Positions 18,212 through 26,792 of a stretch of 64,000 bases of DNA are shown piece after piece. The notes below the pieces were generated by a model. That model saw nothing but the letters and a program-made list of their open reading frames with translations. It was not told the origin of the DNA and did no database searches. Both the position numbers and the translations under genes were made by a program. Location of the stretch: the NCBI GenBank assembly GCA_937928385.1, contig CALEZD010000117.1, forward strand, positions 1 through 64,000. The letters are read 5' to 3'. Positions within the stretch are counted from its first letter, which is position 1. Each line of letters opens with the position of its first letter. The stretch comes from an uncultured Bacteroidota bacterium. Its GTDB lineage: Bacteria > Bacteroidota > Bacteroidia > Chitinophagales > Chitinophagaceae.

Positions 18212-18229
18212 AATGGAAATGTTGTGCGG

Positions 18230-18237
18230 CAAAGTTA
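18230..18237 (-). promoter_or_regulatory. -7 promoter element of the DUF502-serC operon
   Basis: On the minus strand this reads TAACTTTG, an exact TAnnTTTG, 18 bases before the ATG at 18211. No clear -33 element was seen. Confidence 0.4.
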
Positions 18238-18313
18238 CGTGTTTGCAGCAGGAAACTATATTTGTGGCTATATTTGGCAATAACATAATCAAAGAACAAA
18301 TTTGTAACCTGTA

Positions 18314-19438
18314 ATGGCCAGGCAGCTTTTACTGCTTTTTTTCAGTACTTTTTTTTTGTTGGCGAAACACGCCGAAGCACAGGATAAATGGGATGGAGTA
18401 GGTATTGAAAGCAATTTCTTTGCCGGAAAAATATTCCCGCATACACCCAGGTTTCCCAAGCAATTGCCCGATATGGTGAAAGGCTATGAGCTGAGCGCAG
18501 TTTTTCAGACTTATGGCAAAAAAGACTGGCACGCCCGGCGGAAGTACCCGCTGGTGGGCTTCTCCTTTATGCTTACCGACTATGGCATAGATTCTGTTTA
18601 TGGCAAATGCCTGAGTATATACCCCAGCCTGCAACTACCCATACTCAGCTACAAAAACTTCGAGTGGACTTTCAAGGCTTCTTTCGGGTTAGGATATGTA
18701 ACGCGCCCTTATGAGCGCTACCCCAATTTTGATACCCTGAACAAGGCCATAGGCTCCGGTTTCAACAATTTTTCGCTGTTTGCTACTGATATACGTTACC
18801 GTGTTAACCAGCATATAGACATACAGGCAGGTGGTACATTCTTTCATGTGTCCAACGCTGCATTCCGCACACCCAACCTGGGTATAAATACCTACGGGGC
18901 GCATATAGGGCTCCGCTATTTTCCCACCACATCGCAGCCGGAAAGGATACAAAGGGAGGTGCAGCCGCTAAAAAACAGGTGGCTGGCACAAGTGAGGCTG
19001 GGCATGGCAGCCAAAGAAAACCATATACCCGACGGGCCCATGTACCCCGTATATATCGTATCAGCCTTTGCCAGCAAAAGGTACATGAGCAGGAACAAAG
19101 CCTTAATAGGGTTAGATTATTCCTACCACAGCAATATGTACGCGTTTTTAAGAACCAGTGAAATAGAGGTGGGGAAAGAAAAAGCCAACTCGTGGAAGAG
19201 CGCTGTGATAGTAGGTAACGAATTCCTGTATGGCAGGATGGGTGTGGTGCTGCAGTTAGGCTTTTACCTGAAGAACTACTACCTGGCCGAAGATTTCTTT
19301 TACCAGAAACTGGGCGGTAATTTCTACATCATACAGCAGGAAAAAGGGCTGCTGAAAGAGCTTTCCACATCTATAATGCTCAAAACACATAAGTTTGAAG
19401 CCGAACTGGTGGAAGTGGGTATAGGAGCGGGGTTTTAA
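18314..19438 (+). CDS. PagL-like lipid A deacylase / acyloxyacyl hydrolase
   Basis: A 374-residue outer membrane protein with signal peptide (to about AEAQ, residue 23). The region GGTFFHVSNAAFRTPNLG (about 173-190) matches the catalytic site of PagL-type lipid A 3-O-deacylases, whose His and Ser act as nucleophile pair; here H178, S180 and N181. It is roughly twice the length of PagL; the extra C-terminal part (about 205-374) is again strand-like and may be a second barrel-like half. It probably trims acyl chains of lipid A in the outer membrane. Two exact TATATTTG motifs (18257 and 18269) lie in the promoter region. It is a single-gene unit. Confidence 0.75.
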   Translation: MARQLLLLFFSTFFLLAKHAEAQDKWDGVGIESNFFAGKIFPHTPRFPKQLPDMVKGYELSAVFQTYGKKDWHARRKYPLVGFSFMLTDYGIDSVYGKCLSIYPSLQLPILSYKNFEWTFKASFGLGYVTRPYERYPNFDTLNKAIGSGFNNFSLFATDIRYRVNQHIDIQAGGTFFHVSNAAFRTPNLGINTYGAHIGLRYFPTTSQPERIQREVQPLKNRWLAQVRLGMAAKENHIPDGPMYPVYIVSAFASKRYMSRNKALIGLDYSYHSNMYAFLRTSEIEVGKEKANSWKSAVIVGNEFLYGRMGVVLQLGFYLKNYYLAEDFFYQKLGGNFYIIQQEKGLLKELSTSIMLKTHKFEAELVEVGIGAGF

Positions 19439-19484
19439 GAATAATATGACAAATCATAACCATGCATTTTCCTAACTTTAGGGT

Positions 19485-20355
19485 ATGCGTTTGTTCATAG
19501 GCATAATACTCTTGCTGGCACCTGCTGTTGCATATTGTCAAACGGCCTCGATGAAGGAGGGCAAAGTATATAGCGGTGAGCAAGTTTATTGCTATTACAA
19601 AGAATCGGGCAAGAGAATCAGCACCATGGGATTAGAAAACCCCGGCGCTGTAATGAACCCACTGCCCTATCCCGAAGCGAATAATGATGCATTCAAAGAC
19701 TATGCCTTCGGCGGCGAATACCAACACTTCATCAAAGCTGATGCAATGGTACTGGCATCGGCCAGGGAAGCGTTTATGGTATATTATTACCGCATAACCA
19801 TACCCGGCATACAGAAAGAATTAAATATCCGCTACCACCCATTGCTGATACGTTTACTGGCGCAGGACATAGTAAAATACGATGTGATACAGAACGGTTT
19901 TCTCAATGAAAAAAACGCACAGAAGCTGGCGGATAAATGGGACAACAAAAGCAATATACTAAGCAGACAACAATTAGCGCAAGGCATTGTCAGCAACTAT
20001 AACAGCACAAGCGGAAAAGAGCGGGAACGTCCGTCTACCATTAACATAAGAATAGGGGGATAGAATATACAAAGAGGACAGCCTGTTTGCCGTATATGAA
20101 CTGGATAAACATTTGGGCACAGGCAACACCTGGGGCTCAACAAAGGGCAGTAACCTGTATAAATTGGCAACACCGGAGGGCAACCTGCTGGCATGGGTGA
20201 GTGTGCCGATATTGCGCTCATCCTTTTTTCTGCTGCCGGTGGGCGAGAAAGAATCATTGGCCGTAGTGACTACTGACCGTGACGAACAAAAGATCATCGC
20301 ATCGGCGGTGAAAGTATTGATAGTGCATACTACTGCTAAACAGGGTATCAGATAA
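19485..20355 (+). pseudogene. exported protein of unknown function, frameshifted
   Basis: The frame from the ATG at 19485 encodes a signal peptide (MRLFIGIILLLAPAVAYC) and about 190 residues, stopping at TAG 20061-20063 just after a GGGGG run (20055-20059). Removing one G makes the frame run on as INIRIGDRIYKEDSLFAVYE into a further 97 or so codons ending at TAA 20353-20355, with normal protein character throughout (VSVPILRSSFFLLPVGEK). The downstream part has no start of its own. So a gene of about 290 codons has been split by a one-base gain, real or a sequencing error. I recognise no family. Its 3' end overlaps the displaced copy of the kdsD end. Confidence 0.75.
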
Positions 20356-20398
20356 GTCCATCGCGCACCAAATCGTGCAGGTGTACAAAGCCTGAATA
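20342..20398. repeat. displaced copy of the kdsD 3' end (repeat A)
   Basis: This stretch matches 21372-21428 at 51 of 57 positions. On the minus strand it reads YSGFVHLHDLVRDGLI-stop, the last 16 codons of kdsD. Five of the six differences are synonymous in the kdsD frame and the sixth changes Glu to Asp. Homology ends abruptly upstream of the Tyr codon. Confidence 0.9.
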
Positions 20399-20431
20399 AA
20401 CTTGATATTCTAAAAATCAGCTTACTAACTT

Positions 20432-20439
20432 TATATTTG
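20432..20439 (+). promoter_or_regulatory. -7 promoter element of the RDD gene
   Basis: TATATTTG fits TAnnTTTG exactly, 16 bases before the ATG at 20456. A TTG at 20402-20404 is a possible but distant -33 element. The promoter lies within the inserted segment. Confidence 0.4.
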
Positions 20440-20455
20440 GAATAAAACAAGCTCT

Positions 20456-21373
20456 ATGCTCTATACAACCGCCCCCACTACCGGCTACAGATTTCTATCC
20501 ATGTTCCTTGATAGTCTGATTTTTATGGTCGCTATGTGGATTTTGTCAATGCTATTTCTTTTCCCCAATATGCCCAACATGGCCGAAATGATGGAACCCG
20601 GCCATGAGCCCCCAACTTTTAATTTTTGGCCAAAATACGTCATGTATTTCATCGGGGCCATATATGCACTCTACTTTTGCAAGGATAGTTTCAATGGGAA
20701 AAGTCCTGGAAAAAAGATTATGGGTTTACAAGTAGTTAACCATAAAACTATGTTACCAGCTAACCCATGGAGGTGTATAGTCAGGAATCTATTCAGCATA
20801 TTCTGGCCTATTGAAGCCATTGTAGCACTTGCAAACCCCAGTCGAAGAATAGGAGATTTTGTTGCCGGTACTGAGGTTGTGAGTTATGAAGAAATAATTA
20901 GCGAAAATGAGGAAGTAGAGTATGTGCCTCCACCATCCCCTAAATATTTACAGGCGATAATTTCTTATATAGTTACAGCAATGATATTTTCTTTTATTTC
21001 AATTCAATGGACGAATTTCATCTCAAGAAAGATACAACCTCAGTCACTTGTACCATATATCAGTTCATCTTACAATGAAGAAATCAGCAATAAACTAGAG
21101 GCCAAATATGACTCAAGTTTTAGGGAAATGATGACATCAGATGTAAGAGTATATGATAAGATGAAGGATGCTGAAGACATAAGTTATGTATCAGTTATCC
21201 TGTACGTAAATAAGCCCTTGATTATATCTGAAAAAGAACTGTATGACAGCGTTGTTAATATGGCGAAATACATCTACCCAACTAATACAGTACATGGGAA
21301 GGTGCAATACGCAGTTCCTGGTTCAGGACAATCGCAGTCGAGGCATATGGTTACGAATGTCTGGACTTTCTAG
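20456..21373 (+). CDS. RDD family membrane protein
   Basis: A 305-residue protein. Residues about 7-150 form an RDD domain: GYRFLSMFLDSLIFMVAM (first Arg and Asp), a second membrane helix, GKSPGKKIMGLQVV, and NPSRRIGDFVAGTEVV (final Arg and Asp motif). Residues about 165-190 form another membrane helix (AIISYIVTAMIFSFI) and the rest is a soluble domain I do not recognise. RDD proteins are small membrane proteins with no common function; some act in ion homeostasis. The gene is AT-rich and lies exactly between two copies of the kdsD 3' end, suggesting acquisition as a unit. Its TAG immediately precedes repeat B. Confidence 0.8.
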   Translation: MLYTTAPTTGYRFLSMFLDSLIFMVAMWILSMLFLFPNMPNMAEMMEPGHEPPTFNFWPKYVMYFIGAIYALYFCKDSFNGKSPGKKIMGLQVVNHKTMLPANPWRCIVRNLFSIFWPIEAIVALANPSRRIGDFVAGTEVVSYEEIISENEEVEYVPPPSPKYLQAIISYIVTAMIFSFISIQWTNFISRKIQPQSLVPYISSSYNEEISNKLEAKYDSSFREMMTSDVRVYDKMKDAEDISYVSVILYVNKPLIISEKELYDSVVNMAKYIYPTNTVHGKVQYAVPGSGQSQSRHMVTNVWTF

Positions 21374-21428
21374 GGTATCAGATAAGTCCCTCTCTTACCA
21401 AATCGTGCAGGTGCACAAAGCCTGAGTA
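21372..21428. repeat. native kdsD 3' end (repeat B)
   Basis: This is the counterpart of 20342-20398 and encodes the functional C-terminus of kdsD on the minus strand. Both copies begin with AGGGTATCAGATAAGTCC, six bases beyond the kdsD stop, and together flank the RDD gene segment as direct repeats. Confidence 0.9.
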
Positions 21429-22346
21429 TTTGCCGTTATTGGTCACCACCACCTGCGAGATATTGTGGTTGCGTATCAGTTCCAGCGCTTCTACGGCCAG
21501 TTCCCGCTCGTCAATGGTTTTGGGCGAGGGCGTCAGAATATCTTTTGCTGTAAGTGTTGCTGTATTATCGTGTTTTTCCAGCATGCGGCGTATATCGCCA
21601 TCTGTTACAATACCCATGAGCATTCCCTCATCGTCCACTACAGCGGTAGCACCCAGCCGCTTACTGGAAATTTCGTAGATGATTTCCTTTATGCCGGCAC
21701 TGATATGCACTTGGGGCGACTGGTTTTGTTTGCTCAGGTCGCCAACACGCAGGTAGAGCCGCTTGCCCAATGCCCCGCCGGGGTGGAAACGCGCGAAATC
21801 GTCCGCAGAAAACCCTTTCATACTCAGCAGGCATACTGCCAACGCATCGCCCATTACCAACTGAGCGGTGGTGCTGGTAGTGGGTGCCAGGTTGTTGGGG
21901 CAGGCTTCTTTAGCTACGGTTGTATTAATGAAATAATCGGCATGGGTGGCCAGGTACGATTGTTCGTTGCCACAGATAGCTATAACGGGGTTGCCGAAGT
22001 TTTTGATAAAGGGCACCAGTACCTTTATCTCAGGGCTGGAGCCGCTTTTGGATATGATCATCACCACATCGTCAGGCTGCACCATACCCAGGTCGCCATG
22101 AATAGCATCTGCCGCATGCATAAAGATGGCCGGGGTGCCCGTGGAATTGAGCGTGGCCACCATCTTCTGCGCGATAACGGCGCTCTTGCCAATTCCTGTA
22201 ATCACCACCCTGCCCACAGAATGGTGCACCAGCTTTACCACGTCGGTAAAAGCTGTATTGACATAATCTTTTAATCCGGTAATGGACTGCGCCTGCAAGT
22301 CAATGGTTTCCAGCGCCTGTTTCCTGATATCTTCTTCTGAGAACAT
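21378..22346 (-). CDS. kdsD: arabinose-5-phosphate isomerase, KpsF/GutQ family
   Basis: A 322-residue protein with an N-terminal SIS sugar-isomerase domain (about 30-180: GRVVITGIGKSAVIAQKMVA, SKSGSSPEIKVLVP, HADYFI) and two CBS domains (about 205-320: GATAVVDDEGMLMGIVTDGD and ISQVVVTNNGKYSGFVHLHD). It converts ribulose-5-phosphate to arabinose-5-phosphate, the first step to KDO for lipopolysaccharide. FHPGGALGKRL is present as expected. A TAACTTTG promoter element lies just upstream (22354-22361). Its last codons are repeated 1 kb away on the far side of the RDD gene. Confidence 0.93.
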   Translation of the reverse strand: MFSEEDIRKQALETIDLQAQSITGLKDYVNTAFTDVVKLVHHSVGRVVITGIGKSAVIAQKMVATLNSTGTPAIFMHAADAIHGDLGMVQPDDVVMIISKSGSSPEIKVLVPFIKNFGNPVIAICGNEQSYLATHADYFINTTVAKEACPNNLAPTTSTTAQLVMGDALAVCLLSMKGFSADDFARFHPGGALGKRLYLRVGDLSKQNQSPQVHISAGIKEIIYEISSKRLGATAVVDDEGMLMGIVTDGDIRRMLEKHDNTATLTAKDILTPSPKTIDERELAVEALELIRNHNISQVVVTNNGKYSGFVHLHDLVREGLI

Positions 22347-22353
22347 ATGGGTG

Positions 22354-22361
22354 CAAAGTTA
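22354..22361 (-). promoter_or_regulatory. -7 promoter element of kdsD
   Basis: On the minus strand this reads TAACTTTG, 7 bases before the kdsD ATG at 22346, implying a very short or absent leader. No clear -33 element was seen. Confidence 0.35.
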
Positions 22362-22427
22362 ACGCCATTCGCGGCATTCTATATATAACGATATTATTTG
22401 TGTATTCGTACACTGGCATTAAGTTGC

Positions 22428-22435
22428 TATTTTTG
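22428..22435 (+). promoter_or_regulatory. -7 promoter element of lutB
   Basis: TATTTTTG fits TAnnTTTG exactly and ends 6 bases before the ATG at 22442, so the transcript would be nearly leaderless. A TTTG at 22397-22400 could be a loosely spaced -33 element. Confidence 0.4.
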
Positions 22436-22441
22436 CACATC

Positions 22442-23812
22442 ATGAGTGATAATCTGTCCGTTTTTCTCGCCAAAAGCAAGGTAAAGGCCTCTGACCTGGA
22501 GCATAAGCGCAAGCTGGCTTTCAATATTGATAAATACGCCCAGACGGTAGTGAAGGGCAAACAACAATACGCCGACCTGGACCTGGCGCGTAAACGTGCG
22601 AAGAATATCAAATGGAAGGCCATAGAAAACCTGGACAAACACCTTGAGATGTTCGAGACGAACTTTACAGCCCGGGGCGGTAAAGTGATATGGGCAGAAG
22701 ATGCTAACGAGGCGCTGGAGGAAATTCTGAAAATATGCAAGAGTAAGAATGCCAAACAGGTGGTGAAGTCGAAGTCGATGGTGACTGAGGAGATACACCT
22801 GAATGACTTCCTGGCCAAACACAATATAGAATCTGTAGAAACAGACCTGGGCGAATATATACAGCAGCTGGACGGTGAAGCGCCCTACCATATAGTAACA
22901 CCCGCCATGCACAAGAGCAAGGAGGACGTGGCTAAGCTGTTTCATGAAAAACTGGGTACAGAGCCTAACCTGACACCCAGCGAGCTGACACAGATAGCCC
23001 GTGTCAACCTGCGGCAGAAATACATTACATCGGATATAGGCGTAACGGGCGGTAACTTTTTGATTGCAGATACCGGTTCGGTATGTGTGAGCGAAAACGA
23101 AGGCAACGCACGCCTTACTACTTCTTTCCCCAAGACGATGATATCGATAGTTGGTATTGAGAAGATACTGCCTTCTATCAACGACCTTTCACTTTTCTGG
23201 CCGCTCCTGGCTACTTACGGCACAGGGCAAAATGTAACCGTATACAATACCATATTCAACGGGCCGCGCACCAAAGAAGAAACAGACGGCCCTGAAGAAA
23301 TGTATGTAATACTTTTAGACAACGGCCGTACCAACCTGCTGCGCGAAGAAGTACGTGAGAGTATGTATTGCATACGCTGCGGCTCTTGCCTGAACGTATG
23401 CCCTGTATATAAAAACATTGGAGGCCATGCCTACGGCGCAACCTACAGCGGGCCTATCGGCTCGGTAATAACACCTCACCTGAAGGGGATGAGCGAGTTC
23501 AAGCACCTGAGCAACGCATCGAGCCTGTGCGGCAACTGTACAGAAGCCTGCCCCGTGAAAATCAATATACATGAAATGCTGCTGGAGAACAGGCATATAG
23601 CCATAGAAGAAAAACTGGGCAACTTCCAGGAGGGGATGGCATGGAAGGCTTGGAAACTGGCCATGCTCAACCGCAGGCTTATCAACATAGCCAACGGCAA
23701 TATGAAAACTAAAGTGGTGAACAACCTGTTTAAAGATAGCTGGGTAAGTAACCGGTCCGAACTAAAATTCCCCGCAAAGTCTTTTAACGAGATGTGGAAG
23801 GAGCGTAAATAG
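22442..23812 (+). CDS. lutB: LutB-type iron-sulfur protein of lactate oxidation
   Basis: A 456-residue protein, started at the ATG at 22442 (MSDNLSVFLAKSK) because earlier starts overlap the promoter. It has a LUD/LutB N-terminal domain (about 60-290, with GNARLTTSFPKTMISIVG and TNLLREEVRE) and two 4Fe-4S clusters: C310, C313, C316, C320 (IRCGSCLNVCP) and C363, C366, C370 (LCGNCTEACP). LutB works with LutA and LutC to oxidise L-lactate to pyruvate; neither partner is adjacent. Its stop is 6 bases from the opposing transpeptidase gene's stop, so the genes converge. Confidence 0.88.
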   Translation: MSDNLSVFLAKSKVKASDLEHKRKLAFNIDKYAQTVVKGKQQYADLDLARKRAKNIKWKAIENLDKHLEMFETNFTARGGKVIWAEDANEALEEILKICKSKNAKQVVKSKSMVTEEIHLNDFLAKHNIESVETDLGEYIQQLDGEAPYHIVTPAMHKSKEDVAKLFHEKLGTEPNLTPSELTQIARVNLRQKYITSDIGVTGGNFLIADTGSVCVSENEGNARLTTSFPKTMISIVGIEKILPSINDLSLFWPLLATYGTGQNVTVYNTIFNGPRTKEETDGPEEMYVILLDNGRTNLLREEVRESMYCIRCGSCLNVCPVYKNIGGHAYGATYSGPIGSVITPHLKGMSEFKHLSNASSLCGNCTEACPVKINIHEMLLENRHIAIEEKLGNFQEGMAWKAWKLAMLNRRLINIANGNMKTKVVNNLFKDSWVSNRSELKFPAKSFNEMWKERK

Positions 23813-23818
23813 TACCGC

Positions 23819-24562
23819 TTATTTCTTGATGAACACCCTGGTGCCTATACCGGCGAATTTATAGAGTTCATCTATATCACAGTTTTTCAGTGCTACACAT
23901 CCGTCCGTCCAGCCTACGCCGAGTTCAATCATATTATCGCCGTTTTTCCAGATACCATGTATGCCCACATTGCCGCCAATTCGTGCGCTTTTAGGTATTA
24001 CCCCTTTTTGTTTCAGTCTTTCAAAATTATCGTAATGCTGTTTATCCGGGTAACTAAGCTCCATGAACTTGTTGTACTTCGAGTTGGGATTGAGCCGGGT
24101 GATGGTAAACCAACCTTCCGGGGTATTCCTGTCCCCTTCCATTTGTTTGTTCATGGCAGGATTAGGGCCAAACACCGCCCGGTACCTGCGTATCAGCCTG
24201 CGTTTATAAAACAGTTTGAGTTCGTAGTGTGATTTGTCTACGTATATTATGAGTGAATCTTTGTTTAATGTATCAGGCCGTATGGGCATACCCGCACCTA
24301 CTTTTACCGGTTTGGGCATGATAACGGTTTCTGTCACTATCATTGCCCCCTGCTTATACTGCAGTTCCCGTATAATATTGCCCTTACCGTCTTCGTACTC
24401 GCGCACTACTTTTACGTCCTTGGGCCTTTCCGGTTGTTTTGTACCCTGTGCAAAGGCACCTGTGGCTATTAAAGCCACAAAGAAGACCAACAACACCGCA
24501 CGTACACTTATGTGTAATACTGTAAATAACCTATTGAACATGAGTGCAAACCCTTTCAGCAA
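23819..24562 (-). CDS. L,D-transpeptidase (YkuD family), exported
   Basis: A 247-residue protein (or 240 if started at the internal ATG at 24541). An N-terminal hydrophobic segment ending GAFAQ (about residue 39) is a signal peptide. The YkuD catalytic domain (about 104-247) includes LIIYVDKSHYELKLFYK, NTPEGWFTI, IHGIW (H202) and WTDGCVALKN with the nucleophile C222. L,D-transpeptidases form 3-3 crosslinks in peptidoglycan or attach proteins to it. The domain arrangement, with a short linker and no LysM, fits periplasmic enzymes. It is a single-gene unit. Confidence 0.88.
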   Translation of the reverse strand: MLKGFALMFNRLFTVLHISVRAVLLVFFVALIATGAFAQGTKQPERPKDVKVVREYEDGKGNIIRELQYKQGAMIVTETVIMPKPVKVGAGMPIRPDTLNKDSLIIYVDKSHYELKLFYKRRLIRRYRAVFGPNPAMNKQMEGDRNTPEGWFTITRLNPNSKYNKFMELSYPDKQHYDNFERLKQKGVIPKSARIGGNVGIHGIWKNGDNMIELGVGWTDGCVALKNCDIDELYKFAGIGTRVFIKK

Positions 24563-24631
24563 CTTGCTAAGCTAATGAATTATGTCAAAAATTGCCAGCG
24601 GTTAAACAGCATCATTTGTTAAAAATCCGGA

Positions 24632-26608
24632 TTATACGGCTTTTACCGTAAAATAAAATGCCGCTCCCTGCCCGGGCTCGCTTTCCACCCATATCCTGCC
24701 GCCGTTTTGCCTGATGAATTCCTTGCACAGCATGAGCCCTATACTGGTGCCGGATTCATTAGCCGTACCAATGGTGCTGGTGTTAGTGGGTTCAAATATT
24801 CTGACCTGGTTTTCTTTAGGTATGCCTATACCGTTATCCTTTACACAGAATACCACCATATTTCCCTCAGGGTGCCCGGCGGCACTTATTTCTACTTTTC
24901 CACCCGGATTGGTAAACTTAATGGCGTTAGACATCAGGTTGCGCAGTATAAACTTCAACTGGTTTTCATCTGCCAATACTTTAGTGCCTGCTGGCACACT
25001 GTTGATGAGCGTGATATTTTTATTATCCGCCGTAGCTTTGAACAGGCGCATTTTACCATTCATGATAGCATCCACATCGCATACCGTTTGGTAAATACCA
25101 TCTCCTTTTATCTGCAGCTTGCCCCAGTTCAGCAACTTGTCCAGTGTTTCAATGGATGCTTTGGCATTATCCTCAAGAGAATCTAAAATGAATTGCTTTT
25201 CATCATCTCCTGTTTCTTTGCTTTTATATATATCTAACAGTACAGGGATGCTGCCTATAGGGCCTTTCAAATCGTGCCCGATAATGGAAAATAGCCTGTC
25301 CTTGACCATGTTAGCATCCTGTAACTCCTGCTGCCTGTGCGATAATTCTTTATTTAACCTTCGTGTTTTGGCAAAGACGAAAAACAAAGTAAGCAGCACC
25401 GCAGCCAGCGCTATAGCTACTGCCATATACAGGTTTCTTTTTTGCCTGTTCTCTTTTTCTGTTTCCTTCAACATGGCCAGCTGTGCACCTGTTTTTTCCA
25501 ATTCATATTCAGCTTGAAGATTGGCAATAGCTTTTGCTTTATCCAGGTTAAACAAACTATCCCTTATAACGTCAGCTTCTTTTATAAATGCTATCTGTTC
25601 TTTATACTTCCTGTTACCTTCTGCCCAGTCAGACATTCCCATCAATATATCCACTTGCAGGCGCTTGTCACCTATTTCGCGGGCTATATCTAATGCCCTG
25701 TATAATGATTGCGTGTTTTCGGGATTTATCTCAACTTCTGCCGCACCCAAATTGTACAAGGCCTGTGCATAATCTTCGCGCATGCCCAATTCTTCTGACA
25801 AGGCCATTGCCTGCTTGTGGTATTCCATCGCCTTTTGCAGTTCGCCTTTTTCACGATATATAATACCCACATTCATAAGCGGGGAAACCCTTGCCCGCTC
25901 AAAACCTTTCTTACTGCTATATTCCAGTGCTTTTTCGAAATACTTTTTCGCGCTATCCAACTGGCCCCTCCGGGCATATGTCGTGCCTATATTGTTATAC
26001 AGGAATATTGTATTGGCTGTTCTCTCGGTTGCAGATGCAAACCCCAACCCCTTGTGATAATACTCCAGGGCCTTGTCATAATTTCCGGTATAATCGTTGG
26101 CTACCCCCAGTTTGACATAAATATTGATGACTGCAGGCGTATCGTTTGTACTTTCAAAATGTTTTAACGCCTTCAGCAAGTAACTGATGGCGATATCGTA
26201 ATTACCCTGTATGCCTTCTAACCGGCCCAGGTTAATCTGAGAACGGGCTACCCCTGTTTTGTCTTTCAACTTGCTGAAGATTTGCAATGCTTCTTCCGCA
26301 GCCTTTCGCTCTGCATTCACATGCATCTCTCTACTGTAAATACCCGATAACATGAGCAAAAGGTTTGCCCTGCCTTGCAGGTATCCTGTATTGTCAAACA
26401 GCTCCAACCCGTCTGTCAGCAGGTTTTTTAACGAGTCAGTACCGGTGTTTTTGTATTCATCAAAAGCTTGTTGGTATATATTCAGCTTTTGTGAATCCAA
26501 TTTAGATTTTGAAGCTTCTTGCCGGTATTGAGCGATGGGTTTCTGAGCAAATGATAATGCCTGTGATAAAATAAAAACCAATAGGGTAACCGCACATTTT
26601 TTATACAT
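24632..26608 (-). CDS. TPR sensor histidine kinase
   Basis: A 658-residue sensor kinase: signal peptide (to about SFAQ, residue 22), TPR array (about 60-375, repeats such as GNYDKALEYYHKGLGF and GQLDSAKKYFEKALEY), a membrane helix (about 396-416), a coiled segment and a kinase core. The H-box is GHDLKGPIGS; the N-box NLMSNAIKFTNPGG; G1 DNGIGIP. The last ATP-lid box reads GTSIGL where GTGLGL is usual, a mild deviation. It likely senses a periplasmic signal through the TPRs and phosphorylates a response regulator not encoded nearby. It is a single-gene unit. Confidence 0.9.
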   Translation of the reverse strand: MYKKCAVTLLVFILSQALSFAQKPIAQYRQEASKSKLDSQKLNIYQQAFDEYKNTGTDSLKNLLTDGLELFDNTGYLQGRANLLLMLSGIYSREMHVNAERKAAEEALQIFSKLKDKTGVARSQINLGRLEGIQGNYDIAISYLLKALKHFESTNDTPAVINIYVKLGVANDYTGNYDKALEYYHKGLGFASATERTANTIFLYNNIGTTYARRGQLDSAKKYFEKALEYSSKKGFERARVSPLMNVGIIYREKGELQKAMEYHKQAMALSEELGMREDYAQALYNLGAAEVEINPENTQSLYRALDIAREIGDKRLQVDILMGMSDWAEGNRKYKEQIAFIKEADVIRDSLFNLDKAKAIANLQAEYELEKTGAQLAMLKETEKENRQKRNLYMAVAIALAAVLLTLFFVFAKTRRLNKELSHRQQELQDANMVKDRLFSIIGHDLKGPIGSIPVLLDIYKSKETGDDEKQFILDSLEDNAKASIETLDKLLNWGKLQIKGDGIYQTVCDVDAIMNGKMRLFKATADNKNITLINSVPAGTKVLADENQLKFILRNLMSNAIKFTNPGGKVEISAAGHPEGNMVVFCVKDNGIGIPKENQVRIFEPTNTSTIGTANESGTSIGLMLCKEFIRQNGGRIWVESEPGQGAAFYFTVKAV

Positions 26609-26737
26609 CTACAATTCTTTATATACCCGGACAATAGGTAGGGTTGTCCTGTTATTAATATTCATCCACAAAATACGCCGCAACGCCTTAAAAACAAATG
26701 ACCGATGTCATGTAAAAAATATATAACTATGTTCCAT

Positions 26738-26770
26738 AAAAAAGCCGCCCGGCAGGAATACCAGGCGGCA
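26738..26770 (-). terminator. intrinsic terminator of the sigma/FecR/receptor operon
   Basis: On the minus strand GCCGCC...GGCGGC pairs and is followed by TTTTTT. It lies about 25 bases after the TonB receptor stop and ends the operon that begins with the sigma factor. Confidence 0.8.
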
Positions 26771-26792
26771 CTTATGCGTGTATTGCCCTTGC

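Noticed and set aside
21465..22274. Open frame of 269 codons opposite kdsD
   Set aside because: kdsD has full SIS and CBS motifs on the other strand; the shadow shows none.
24632..26608. Response regulator or hybrid kinase
   Set aside because: The protein ends after the ATPase lid; no receiver domain is present.
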